Part shown: in pieces, positions 54,700 through 63,238 of the stretch | How positions within the stretch are numbered: the stretch's first letter is position 1 | Layout: the number at the start of each line of letters is the position of its first letter | Assembly (NCBI RefSeq): GCF_003987335.1 | Contig: NZ_PIPK01000001.1 | Coordinates: 1 to 64,000 of the forward strand | Reading direction: 5' to 3' | From: Aliidiomarina maris | Lineage (GTDB): Bacteria > Pseudomonadota > Gammaproteobacteria > Enterobacterales > Alteromonadaceae | DNA length: 64,000 bases | Made by a program: the position numbers and the translations under genes | The notes under the pieces: generated by a model | What the model saw: the letters and a program-made list of their open reading frames with translations, nothing else | Told to the model about the DNA's origin: nothing | Database searches by the model: none

Positions 54700-55815
54700 C
54701 TACTCTGAGTCGTTATTGGTAATATTAATTTCCGCGCCGTCACGTAGCGCGACATGGCCGTTAACCACCACGCGTTGCTCCGCCTCTAACCCAGCGACTA
54801 CAACTTGTTCGCCGTCAATCACAGGGCCAAGTTGCACCGGCTGGGCACTCACCGTATTGCCATCGTCACTAACCACAAACACCTGAGCACCTTGCTGCCC
54901 TTGGCTTACAGCACTTGGTGGCAACTTAAACACATCTTGATAGTCCGCAACGACCACACGCAACCGCAGGTACTGGCCGGGTACCAGGATATTTTCAGGG
55001 TTGTCAAAACTTGCGCGCATGGCCACTGAAGCACTGCTTTCATCCACACGCGGTGCGACGAAATTAATACTGCCAACTTCGGTATATTCACTGCCATCAG
55101 GTAAGATAGCCCAAGCCGCACTTGCTAACTCAGGGTTATCTTGACGCACTAAGCGCTGGCGCCATGCATCGCTCTCAGGCATTGAGAAGTGCGCAAAAAC
55201 TGGGTCGATTTGAGTAATGTGTGTCAGCACGGTGCCGGCTTGAATCAAGTTACCCTCGGTCAGGTTTTCCATCCCGACGGCCCCAGAAATGGGCGCTTCT
55301 ACACGGGTGTAACGCAGATTACGTTCTGCATCTTGTACCGCGGCTTGAGCGCGTTGTACACGTGCTTGTGCCGCATCGCGCTGGCTGCGCGCAGTTTCAA
55401 AATCACGCGTACTTAACGCATTTTGTTCGTACAAGCCTTCTACCCGTCGCCATTCGCTGTCGGCTTGACGTTGCGCTGACTGGGCATCGGTTAAATCCGC
55501 TTGCGCGCTGGCTAACTGAATTTCATAAGGTTCAGGATCAATTTGAAACAGCGTCTGCCCCTGCTCTACGTGGCGACCCTCTTCGAAACGTCGCTGTTGC
55601 AAAATGCCGGAAACTTGTGCTGCGACCTGAGCTTCTCGCGCACCGTGGATGCGTGCTGCAAACTCGCCATAATAGGTCACATCAACTGCGGATAGCGTAC
55701 TCACCGTCACGGGAGCTGGTGGCATACCACCTTGTTGTGCTTGCTCAGGTTCACCACTACAGGCGGCTAGACTCATCACCAACACCAAAGGCGCGGGCCA
55801 TAATTTTTTCGACAT
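54700..55815 (-). CDS. RND periplasmic adaptor, lipoprotein (AcrA/MexA type)
   Basis: The start MSKKLWPAPLVLVMSLAAC at 55815 has GGAG at good distance and a lipobox LAAC. The 371-residue protein has the lipoyl halves (AAQVSGILQQRRFEEGRHVEQGQTLFQIDPEPYEIQLASAQADL, YTRVEAPISGAVGMENLTEGNLI), a coiled hairpin (DAQSAQRQADSEWRRVEGLYEQNAL) and barrel domains. It is first gene of the pump operon, 15 bases before the permease gene, and has a candidate operator upstream. Confidence 0.92.
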   Translation of the reverse strand: MSKKLWPAPLVLVMSLAACSGEPEQAQQGGMPPAPVTVSTLSAVDVTYYGEFAARIHGAREAQVAAQVSGILQQRRFEEGRHVEQGQTLFQIDPEPYEIQLASAQADLTDAQSAQRQADSEWRRVEGLYEQNALSTRDFETARSQRDAAQARVQRAQAAVQDAERNLRYTRVEAPISGAVGMENLTEGNLIQAGTVLTHITQIDPVFAHFSMPESDAWRQRLVRQDNPELASAAWAILPDGSEYTEVGSINFVAPRVDESSASVAMRASFDNPENILVPGQYLRLRVVVADYQDVFKLPPSAVSQGQQGAQVFVVSDDGNTVSAQPVQLGPVIDGEQVVVAGLEAEQRVVVNGHVALRDGAEINITNNDSE

Positions 55816-55847
55816 AGGTGTTACTCCGTACCTGATACATACATTAA

Positions 55848-55876
55848 TGCCAGTCAATGCAATGCATCGACTGGCA
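55848..55876. promoter_or_regulatory. inverted repeat upstream of second pump
   Basis: TGCCAGTC (55848-55855) and GACTGGCA (55869-55876) form a perfect inverted repeat with a 13-base spacer, 33 bases before the adaptor start. It is a candidate operator, perhaps for the downstream response regulator, though OmpR-type sites are usually direct repeats. Confidence 0.45.
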
Positions 55877-55933
55877 AACTATAGTTGCTAGTTTTTATTT
55901 ACCAATTAGTCAATAAATTACTGATTAGGTATG

Positions 55934-55960
55934 AAAAAAGATCCATGTAAGGTGGATCTT
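55934..55960 (-). terminator. terminator downstream of the PilZ gene
   Basis: On the minus strand AAGATCCA pairs with TGGATCTT around a 7-base loop, followed by a run of T. It lies about 115 bases beyond the PilZ stop and before the pump promoter. Confidence 0.7.
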
Positions 55961-56074
55961 ATATTCGATTCGCAAGTGATTAACCTTGCACGAGGCTAGG
56001 TTAGCAACTCAACCAGCGTCTATGATAAAGGTTGACAGCGCGTAGGGTAAGTTTAGAAAAGCAAAGAATTGTGA

Positions 56075-56374
56075 CTAACGCACGGATGTCGCTGCACAAC
56101 CAATCAGATACTCGCCATTTGCTAAGGTTTCAACGCGTAAAACTTTAGCTTTGACATCAAGTGGCTGTACGTTCAGCCCTTTGATCACCACCTCAATAGG
56201 GTCGCCCTCTTGAAGCGGTTCCGCAACTTGCAGCGAGACGCCTGTCGCGCCTAAGTCTTTGCAGGTAGCGGCCATACGTTGCATCTGATCATCGCGCACA
56301 TATACCACGGTTGCAGGGGCATTAATTGCCATCCGGTGAAAGTCACGTTGTTCTTTGCTTAATGATGTGCTCAT
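56075..56374 (-). CDS. PilZ domain protein
   Basis: The 99-residue protein starts at the ATG of MSTSLSKEQR, after AGGAG. The PilZ arginine motif is RDFHR near residues 10-14, and the second motif reads DLGATG where DxSxxG is usual, so the serine is replaced by glycine. Strands such as VQPLDVKAKVLRVET complete the barrel. It likely binds cyclic di-GMP, possibly with reduced affinity. It stands alone; partners are not visible. Confidence 0.75.
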   Translation of the reverse strand: MSTSLSKEQRDFHRMAINAPATVVYVRDDQMQRMAATCKDLGATGVSLQVAEPLQEGDPIEVVIKGLNVQPLDVKAKVLRVETLANGEYLIGCAATSVR

Positions 56375-56514
56375 AGCCAAACTCCTGAAGATGATGAATT
56401 TAAGTTAATCGCTGTTACCGCATTGGTCAAGTGGCTTTAATGATTCCCCCAAGGCGCTAAATTTGCTAGCGTGAGTCCGCATCGCCGTTCATTTTCTTTC
56501 TGTAAGGACTTCTT

Positions 56515-56883
56515 ATGAGTGAAGGTACAATTTTCGATAAAATTATTCAGCGCGAGATACCCGCAAACATCGTGTATGAAGACGAATTTGCATTGGCCTT
56601 TGAAGACATTAATCCGCAAGCCCCGACGCATCTACTAATTATCCCCAAGCAGCGCATAGCCACTTGCAATGATATTGAAAAAGATCAACGCGAACTTGTG
56701 GGACACTTGTTTTGGGTAGCTGGAGAAATTGCACGCCGAGAAGGCTTTGCTGAAGCCGGATACCGTACGGTCATGAACTGTAACGACAATGGTGGGCAAA
56801 CGGTTTACCATATTCACGTTCACTTACTTGCCGGCAAAGCGCTGGGTTGGCCACCTTACCAAGAACGTAAAAAACAGGCATAA
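56515..56883 (+). CDS. hinT: HIT family nucleotide hydrolase, HinT type
   Basis: The 122-residue protein has the full HIT fold: TIFDKIIQREIPANIVYED at the start, INPQAPTHLLIIPKQRI, and the histidine triad HIHVHLLAG near residue 105, with the central histidine as nucleophile. Length and the Asp/Lys pattern suit HinT (purine nucleoside phosphoramidase). It is cytoplasmic. The start has AAGGA about 8 bases upstream. Confidence 0.92.
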   Translation: MSEGTIFDKIIQREIPANIVYEDEFALAFEDINPQAPTHLLIIPKQRIATCNDIEKDQRELVGHLFWVAGEIARREGFAEAGYRTVMNCNDNGGQTVYHIHVHLLAGKALGWPPYQERKKQA

Positions 56884-56927
56884 CCCATAACGGCAAGGCT
56901 TGATAACAACCAAGCCTTGTCAGCCCA

Positions 56928-57359
56928 CTAAAACACTTCCATCACCCGCGACACGCGCCAGCGATTATTTTGGCGCACTAACACGACATCGCGTAATGTC
57001 TCAACCCGTTGGTTATTGCGCTGGCCAGAGAAACTCACTTGTACCCGGGCAGTGTCTGATTGCTCACGATAGAGTTGGATGCCTTGACGATCGGCCTCTA
57101 TCGTCACTTGGTCGAAATTCATATTGTATAAATAGCGACTCACTGCATTGACGGTGCCATAACGTGACAACAAAGGTCTATATTCTTCGCTCGCCAGCTC
57201 AGCAGCAGACTCTAAATTACGCTGGTTATATAAGCGGTCAAAAAACTCAATTGCGACCTCGTCAGCATCTGGGCCGCGCTCAACGCTTGAGTCACAGCCA
57301 GCTAACCCCAATAACAGCCAGATAGCGACCCAAAGGGTACTTAATTTATGCATTGGCAT
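56928..57359 (-). CDS. small lipoprotein, NTF2-like
   Basis: The 143-residue protein has a lipoprotein signal (LLLGLAGC; lipobox LAGC) and one compact domain: VAIEFFDRLYNQRNLESAAELASEEYRPLL, strands VTIEADRQGIQLY and ARVQVSFSG, and VVLVRQNNRWRVSRVMEVF. That helix-then-sheet pattern suits DUF4878/NTF2-like lipoproteins, a family without a defined role. It is convergent with hinT, and 42 bases downstream of the gamma-glutamyltransferase gene. Two nearby ATGs could start it. Confidence 0.7.
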   Translation of the reverse strand: MPMHKLSTLWVAIWLLLGLAGCDSSVERGPDADEVAIEFFDRLYNQRNLESAAELASEEYRPLLSRYGTVNAVSRYLYNMNFDQVTIEADRQGIQLYREQSDTARVQVSFSGQRNNQRVETLRDVVLVRQNNRWRVSRVMEVF

Positions 57360-57401
57360 TTCCTGCCTTATATTGATATGTGTTGCCTCATAATGACGCT
57401 T

Positions 57402-59162
57402 TTACTGCCCTGCGGCAACCCCCTCTCGACGCGGGTCGGCGCCACCTTGCAAGCCGTCGGGCGTCACAGCGATACCATGTAAGCCACTGTTTAGGCTACG
57501 TACTTCAACGTCATGTCCAAGCTCACGCAGCTGCGCTTCCCAATCCGCGGGCGCGAGTTCTTGTTCAATCGTGGTACGCCCATTTAAATTGGTCACATTG
57601 GGTAAATTAATCGCACTTTGCATGTCCAGTTGGTAATCAATCAGACCAATTAATGACTTCGCCACATAATTGATAATGCGCGGTCCGCCCGGCGATCCAA
57701 CCACATACGCCAACTGCCCCTCAGCGTCAAATGCTATCACGGGTGCCATTGAGCTACGCGGTCGTTTACCTGGCTCAACTCGGTTGGCGGCAAACCCGTT
57801 CTGGTCGCGCGGGTTTAATGAAAAATCAGTCAATTGGTTGTTCAGTAAAAAGCCGCCGACCATGACCGCCGAGCCAAATCCCATTTCAATGGTACTGGTC
57901 ATTGACACCGCATTCCCCTGCGCGTCCACAATGCTGATGTGCGTCGTGCTTGGCTGCTCGTAATTCACACCAGCTTGATAATCGTTAAATTCGCCTGCAG
58001 TTGCCTGGCCCATGTCATTGGCACCAATGAGCTCAGCGCGCTGATTCAAGTAATCCGCAGACAGCATCTGGTCAACGGGCACATCCACAAAATCTGGGTC
58101 GGCTAAATAACGGTCGCGGTCAGCATAGGCCAAGCGTGACGCTTGGGTGAAGTAATGCCAAGGCTGAACCGAATTAACTGCGGACTGTGCTAGGTCAATC
58201 GGCTCCAGCAGCGCAAGGATTTGCAGCAAAGTAACCCCACCCGAGCTTGGAGGACCCATACTGCACACGTCATAACTGCGATAGCCCGCACATACCGGCT
58301 CACGCCAAGCTACCTGATAATTGGCTAAATCCTCAAGACTTAAACGCCCCGGCGCAATAGCTGACTGCTGTACGGCAGCCACCATGGCTTCGGCAAGTTC
58401 GCCTTGGTAAAAGGCTTCAGCACCTTCATTCGCAATGCGGCGTAAAGTTGCGGCTAATTCTGGATTACGCAGTAAGCTTCCCGCTTCTAACGGCTCTCCT
58501 TCAGGGAAAAAATAATCTGCGGCAGGTTGAAGTTGACGTAAGCCAGGGTGAATTTCCATCTCGACCAATTGCGCCAGGCGTGGCGATACTTCAAACCCCT
58601 GCTCTGCCAACTCAATGGTATCGTTAAACAAATCAGCCCAAGGCAATTGCCCCCAACGCTGATGCGCTACTTGCATGCCTTTGACAATGCCTGGCGTACC
58701 CACTGCGCGGCCACCAACAATCGCGTCTATCCAACGCTCGGGTTCGCCATCTGCCTTAATAAATAAATCTTCATCAGCCGCAGCAGGCGCGACTTCACGC
58801 GCATCTAAGGTATACAATTGTTGTTCATTGGCGTCCCAATACATGATAAAGGCGCCACCACCAATGCCGGACGATTGCGGCTCAACCAATGTCAGCATAT
58901 TTTGCACTGCGATTGCCGCGTCAATGGCACTACCGCCCTTTGCCAATACCGCATTACCAACTGCTACCGCCTCTGGGTTGGCCGCTGACACCATAAACTG
59001 TTGACTCTGGGCAAGCTGCTGTGAGCCAATCCCTGTCGCTGCTTCTGGGTCATAGGCTTCACGTTCGGGCTGACTTTGACTACAGGCATTCAAACCTAAA
59101 GTAGCCACGAGTAACACGGCAAGCTGGGTCAAGCGGTTAATCACAGGGCGATGCTGATTCAT
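57402..59162 (-). CDS. ggt: gamma-glutamyltransferase, lipoprotein
   Basis: The start MNQHRPVINRL at 59162 gives a lipoprotein signal with lipobox LNAC; an upstream frame is possible. The 586-residue protein has the usual layout: large subunit (GGSAIDAAIAVQNMLTLVEPQSSGIGGGAFIMYW) and the autocleavage threonine motif TTHISIVDAQGNAVSMTSTIE that begins the small subunit, with GSPGGPRI for substrate binding. It cleaves glutathione and transfers the gamma-glutamyl group, in the periplasm. Confidence 0.94.
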   Translation of the reverse strand: MNQHRPVINRLTQLAVLLVATLGLNACSQSQPEREAYDPEAATGIGSQQLAQSQQFMVSAANPEAVAVGNAVLAKGGSAIDAAIAVQNMLTLVEPQSSGIGGGAFIMYWDANEQQLYTLDAREVAPAAADEDLFIKADGEPERWIDAIVGGRAVGTPGIVKGMQVAHQRWGQLPWADLFNDTIELAEQGFEVSPRLAQLVEMEIHPGLRQLQPAADYFFPEGEPLEAGSLLRNPELAATLRRIANEGAEAFYQGELAEAMVAAVQQSAIAPGRLSLEDLANYQVAWREPVCAGYRSYDVCSMGPPSSGGVTLLQILALLEPIDLAQSAVNSVQPWHYFTQASRLAYADRDRYLADPDFVDVPVDQMLSADYLNQRAELIGANDMGQATAGEFNDYQAGVNYEQPSTTHISIVDAQGNAVSMTSTIEMGFGSAVMVGGFLLNNQLTDFSLNPRDQNGFAANRVEPGKRPRSSMAPVIAFDAEGQLAYVVGSPGGPRIINYVAKSLIGLIDYQLDMQSAINLPNVTNLNGRTTIEQELAPADWEAQLRELGHDVEVRSLNSGLHGIAVTPDGLQGGADPRREGVAAGQ

Positions 59163-59305
59163 TGAGTAGAGCGTCCTCTTTATGGTTGTATTGGGTACCG
59201 ACACGCGTGATTGAGGGCTAGTAAATCGCGCGTCAGTCGTATTTTATAACGTCAAGGGTTAACATGCGAAAGCGCTAGCATAGCAAAGGAAACGATTAAA
59301 CTCAC

Positions 59306-59944
59306 ATGCGATATACACTTCAGCCGTTGCGACTAACCCGTAGCCAGCGTATCACTGGATATTTCGTCGTGGCGCTAGCCAGCATCATGACGCTACTACA
59401 ACTAGCCAACCTATGCTGGCCGCAGGCGCAGCTGCTAAGCCAGCTAGAGTTTATCGTCGGCCAACCGTTAAGTCAGCAACCATGGCGTATCATCACGGCA
59501 CATTTTATTCACCTGGACTGGCAGCACTTGGTGGTTAATGTGGTCGCGTTTGTCGCAGCTTGGTGGATATTTGCAGCTAATTATACAAGCCTGAGAATGG
59601 CATGCCTGTTAACGTTCAGTGCATTAGGTGCTGCAGTGTTGAGTCACTTCTTTGCCCCAGCCCACAGTTTTGTCGGCTTTTCCGCGTTAACCCATGGCAT
59701 GGTTGGCTTTGCAACCATGCAGGTACTGCGTGGCAACAGCGATATTCGTATGTCGATTGGCGCATTGATGTTGCTGGCTATTGTGATTAAGACCGTGGTA
59801 GAGCTTAACGCACAGCAAATCAATTGGTTAGGGGTAGAAGCCGCAGCGCATGCGCATCTTGGTGCGATGCTAGCCGGGCTGATATTCGGTGCCCTGACGC
59901 CAACGTTGACGCGCAATGTTAACAACAATAAAAAAGCGCCCTAA
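59306..59944 (+). CDS. rrtA: rhombosortase (rhomboid-family serine protease)
   Basis: The 212-residue membrane protein has about six helices. The catalytic serine is Ser126 in FVGFSALTHG, and the histidine lies at His182-184 in AAAHAHLGAML; HFIHLDWQHLVVNVVAF is the rhomboid L1 loop region. The length and the FVGFSALTHG motif fit rhombosortases, which cut GlyGly-CTERM tails off secreted proteins. No protein with such a tail is in the window. Its stop is inside the terminator of the next gene. Confidence 0.82.
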   Translation: MRYTLQPLRLTRSQRITGYFVVALASIMTLLQLANLCWPQAQLLSQLEFIVGQPLSQQPWRIITAHFIHLDWQHLVVNVVAFVAAWWIFAANYTSLRMACLLTFSALGAAVLSHFFAPAHSFVGFSALTHGMVGFATMQVLRGNSDIRMSIGALMLLAIVIKTVVELNAQQINWLGVEAAAHAHLGAMLAGLIFGALTPTLTRNVNNNKKAP

Positions 59945-59961
59945 GGAAAACTTAGAGCGCT
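59930..59961 (-). terminator. terminator after the S9 peptidase gene
   Basis: On the minus strand AGCGCTCTAAG pairs with CTTAGGGCGCT around a short T-rich loop, followed by a run of T. It lies 29 bases beyond the S9 peptidase stop and overlaps the 3' end of the convergent rhombosortase gene. Confidence 0.85.
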
Positions 59962-59989
59962 AGATACACCGTATCAACTAACCTCGAAC

Positions 59990-62500
59990 CTACAGGTTGT
60001 TTTCAAACAACTTATAGATACGACGGTATTGGTCTAACCAACCAGTTGGTTGCACAAAACCATGCGGTTCAACTGGGAAAATAGCAGTTTCAAAGTTTTC
60101 TTTTTCCAGCTCAATTAAACGCTGAACTAAGCGTACTGAGTCTTGGAAGAACACATTGTCATCTACCATTGGCGCGCTAATAAGCATCGGCGTGTTTTGA
60201 TAGCCCTCAGCCAAGTAAATAGGCGAGCTACGACGATATGCGATCATGTCGTCTTGAGGCAGGTTCAAAATGTTTGACGTGTAGCCGGTGTTATAATGCG
60301 CCCAGTCGGTCACCGGGCGAAGCGCTGCACCAGCGGCAAACAGGTCAGGTTCTTTAAACAATGCCATGAACGTCAGGAAACCACCGTAAGAGCCACCGTA
60401 CGTGCCGACACGGTCGGTATTCACATTGGCGTGTTCACCCATCCAGTTAACGACATCAACTAAGTCTTCAACTTCTGGCGTGCCCATTTGACGATACACC
60501 GCAGTACGCCAGTCACGACCATAACCTTGCGAGCCACGGAAATCTAAATCAAGTACCACATAGCCCTGTTGCGTCAGCATGTTATGGAACATGAATTCAC
60601 GGCTGTAGTTTGACCAGCCAGCATGCGCGTTTTGCAGGTAGCCAGCACCGTGAATAAACACGACCGCTGGATAGCCTTCCGCATGGTTAGGGTCAAAGTC
60701 ATCAGGTAAGTACACGCGCGAATAAATAGGCTCGTCTACGTGACTTGACGGTACGCCAACGATTTCACCCGCTTTCCAGGGAATCGAATTGAATTCATCG
60801 CTGACGGTGTGCGTCAAGCGCGTAGCTGACGCTTGATCACCAATGCGCTGTAAATACAGCTCGTGTGGCTGCACGGCATTTGAGTGGGTAATCAACAAAT
60901 GTTGCTCGTCTGGGCTTAAGCGGAAATGATTGATACCACCCAGCTCAGTTAACTGTTCAATGGAACCATCAGCAAGGGCAACACGGTACACCTCATAAAC
61001 GCCTGGGTGCGGTTGGTTAGCGTGGTAATACAGGTACTCACCCGCTGCATCCATTTGGATACCGTCCACCACGAAGCGACCTGAGGTCAATTGACGCGTG
61101 TTGTTGGTATCCAGGTTTTTGCGATAAATATGCCCGAAACCATCCTCTTCAGAGGTATACCAAATGCTATTTTGGCCCGGTACCCAACCTAAATCGTTAT
61201 ACACACGATTATTGATCCATGCTTCGTCATGTAAACGGTGTTGGCTGACCAAACGTGGGTTAGTTGTTTCTACCGTCGCAATCCAGCGGTCTTTGTTATC
61301 CCACGCACGCAGGAACATAGCAACTTTGCTGCCATCGTCATTCCATTGAATATTGCCCTGGGCTGCAGACCAGCTTGGCATCACACTAATTGCGCGAGGC
61401 TTGCGCTCTGAACGATAACCCTCGCCACGCTGCTGATAGTTTTCACTACGCACACTGGCAAGCACGTCTTCGTCAAAGCCTGGTAAGCTGCTGTAGTCTA
61501 AACGCTGTTTCTCACCAGACTGTAAATCCAGCAAATACAATTCTTGTTCTTGAGGCTCGGCATCAGCCACGCGGCGGCGCACATCTTGGTTTTCAATGCG
61601 ACCGGTCTCGGTGACATAACGCGGCATAATGTCGCCCTCGCCACGCCAGCTTTGCGGCTTTTGCACTGCCACAACAGCGTGTCGGCCATTTGGTGATACA
61701 CTTAATTCAGCCAGTTCCATGCCTTTGCCCAAGTAAAACGGGCTAGCGACCAAGGTTGCATTCTCGGCAGCTAACTGCTCGCGGTGCTCAAAACGCTCAG
61801 TGCGCTGTTGGCGCTGCAGTTGCGCAAATCCGATTAAATCAATTTCTTCACGCGCAATTAAGTCAGCTGGTTCTTGCAACGCGGTCGGCGCATCGTCAAA
61901 ACGCAATACAGCCAAAGTCTCTGTCATGCCTGTACGAGGGTGAACAGCGAGCACTTCATGGCCACTTCGAAATACGACACGGCCGTCTAATAAGAAATTC
62001 ACGTCAGCTTTGCTGCGGGTATCACGTGTCAGTTGGGTCAGCTCGCCACTGCGAACATTGCGAACAAATACGTTATTTTCAAATACGTAGGCATGCATGC
62101 TGCGGTCTTGGTTGGTCACCGCATTGCGGTACGCATAGGCGTGAATGTCACTTAAAGCGACACGCTCCCCATTTCCTTCTGCGCTCACATCGCGCACATA
62201 TAGGTCGCGCATCGGTGAACCACTACGTTTGCGGTCAAAAATAATCTGGCTGCCATCGTACGACCAGAACGCGCGCTCAGGCGAACGTGCAACCCAGTCT
62301 TGATCCGCCATAATTTGCTCCAAGCTTAATTGTTGGCTTGCTTGGGCACTTGGTTGTGATTGTGCGTGGGCTTGAGCATCATAGCTTGGCGCTCGCGCTT
62401 CGCCTTGGCTCGGTGCAGATTCAGTCGTTGCACAGGCAACTGAGAGCAAAGCAGCAGTCACGGCGACCGCTAATTTTGTTTTGAAATGTGTTGTTTGCAT
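59990..62500 (-). CDS. S9 family peptidase, lipoprotein
   Basis: The 836-residue protein has a lipoprotein signal (TAALLSVACATTES), an N-terminal beta-propeller region (residues about 60-550; SPNGRHAVV, WVPGQNSIWYTSEEDGFGHIYRKN) and a C-terminal alpha/beta hydrolase with GTYGGSYGGF (nucleophile Ser near 703), the acid in MVDDNVFF and histidine in EPHGF. This is the dipeptidyl-peptidase IV/prolyl-oligopeptidase layout. It should cut peptides in the periplasm or at the outer membrane. Confidence 0.92.
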   Translation of the reverse strand: MQTTHFKTKLAVAVTAALLSVACATTESAPSQGEARAPSYDAQAHAQSQPSAQASQQLSLEQIMADQDWVARSPERAFWSYDGSQIIFDRKRSGSPMRDLYVRDVSAEGNGERVALSDIHAYAYRNAVTNQDRSMHAYVFENNVFVRNVRSGELTQLTRDTRSKADVNFLLDGRVVFRSGHEVLAVHPRTGMTETLAVLRFDDAPTALQEPADLIAREEIDLIGFAQLQRQQRTERFEHREQLAAENATLVASPFYLGKGMELAELSVSPNGRHAVVAVQKPQSWRGEGDIMPRYVTETGRIENQDVRRRVADAEPQEQELYLLDLQSGEKQRLDYSSLPGFDEDVLASVRSENYQQRGEGYRSERKPRAISVMPSWSAAQGNIQWNDDGSKVAMFLRAWDNKDRWIATVETTNPRLVSQHRLHDEAWINNRVYNDLGWVPGQNSIWYTSEEDGFGHIYRKNLDTNNTRQLTSGRFVVDGIQMDAAGEYLYYHANQPHPGVYEVYRVALADGSIEQLTELGGINHFRLSPDEQHLLITHSNAVQPHELYLQRIGDQASATRLTHTVSDEFNSIPWKAGEIVGVPSSHVDEPIYSRVYLPDDFDPNHAEGYPAVVFIHGAGYLQNAHAGWSNYSREFMFHNMLTQQGYVVLDLDFRGSQGYGRDWRTAVYRQMGTPEVEDLVDVVNWMGEHANVNTDRVGTYGGSYGGFLTFMALFKEPDLFAAGAALRPVTDWAHYNTGYTSNILNLPQDDMIAYRRSSPIYLAEGYQNTPMLISAPMVDDNVFFQDSVRLVQRLIELEKENFETAIFPVEPHGFVQPTGWLDQYRRIYKLFENNL

Positions 62501-62542
62501 GGACTTTTCTTATCCTTCCCGTTTTTTATAATCGCCCTATTA

Positions 62543-62572
62543 AAGCAAAAGCGCTCGCAATTGGCGAACGCT
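62543..62572 (-). terminator. terminator after maiA
   Basis: On the minus strand AGCGTTCGC pairs with GCGAGCGCT (one G-T wobble) around a short loop, followed by a T-rich run. It lies 28 bases past the maiA stop. Confidence 0.7.
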
Positions 62573-62599
62573 TCTGCGTTGAACAGCGGGTAGAACTTG

Positions 62600-63238
62600 C
62601 TAAACGGCATCAGCTTGCCGTTCAGGTGCTGCCTTTTGGAATGCTTCAAGTGCTTGGAGGTTCTCGTACACCTGCATTAGCGTTGGGTACGGTGTAAAAT
62701 CGACATCAAAACGCTTCGCATTGTACACCTGAGGTACCAAGCAAATATCAGCCAGTGTGACGTTGTCACCGACACAATAACGCCCGCTGTATTGCTTCAA
62801 GCGCACTTCGAACGCAGCGAAAGCACGCGCCACCCAATGCGCTATCCAAGCTTGTCGGCCTGCATCACCCGCATCCAGCGTGCCGGTGACGTACTGCAAC
62901 ACACGCAAGTTGGTAATAGGCTGTAAATCGCTTGCCATATCATGGGCTAGCATGCGCACAATCGCCGCTTGCTTAGGATCTTGCGGCACCAACAAAGGTC
63001 CCGCCAGGCTGTCCAGGTATTCAATGATCGCAAGCGATTGATTCAGCACCAAGTCGCCATCGACTAATGTAGGCACTAACTGAGCAGGATTCAGCTTGGC
63101 GTACGCCGCGCTTTTCTGCTCACCACCGTCTTTGACCAGATGCACCGCCCGATAGTCAAAGTCGATATCTTTGATATGCAGGGCAATGCGCACCCGGTAA
63201 CTAGCCGATGAACGCCAGTAACCATACAGCTGGATCAT
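62600..63238 (-). CDS. maiA: maleylacetoacetate isomerase (GST zeta)
   Basis: The 212-residue glutathione S-transferase fold protein has the zeta-class signature SSASYRVRIALHIK near residue 10, NPAQLVPTLVDG, and QSLAIIEYLDSL, followed by the helical domain with VGDNVTLADICLVPQVYNAKRF. It isomerises maleylacetoacetate to fumarylacetoacetate with glutathione. The gene overlaps fahA by 4 bases, so both are one unit in tyrosine/phenylalanine breakdown. Confidence 0.94.
   Translation of the reverse strand: MIQLYGYWRSSASYRVRIALHIKDIDFDYRAVHLVKDGGEQKSAAYAKLNPAQLVPTLVDGDLVLNQSLAIIEYLDSLAGPLLVPQDPKQAAIVRMLAHDMASDLQPITNLRVLQYVTGTLDAGDAGRQAWIAHWVARAFAAFEVRLKQYSGRYCVGDNVTLADICLVPQVYNAKRFDVDFTPYPTLMQVYENLQALEAFQKAAPERQADAV

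Noticed and set aside
61756-62244. 162-residue plus-strand frame opposite the S9 peptidase gene
   Set aside because: Antisense to a clear coding region with signal and propeller sequence.
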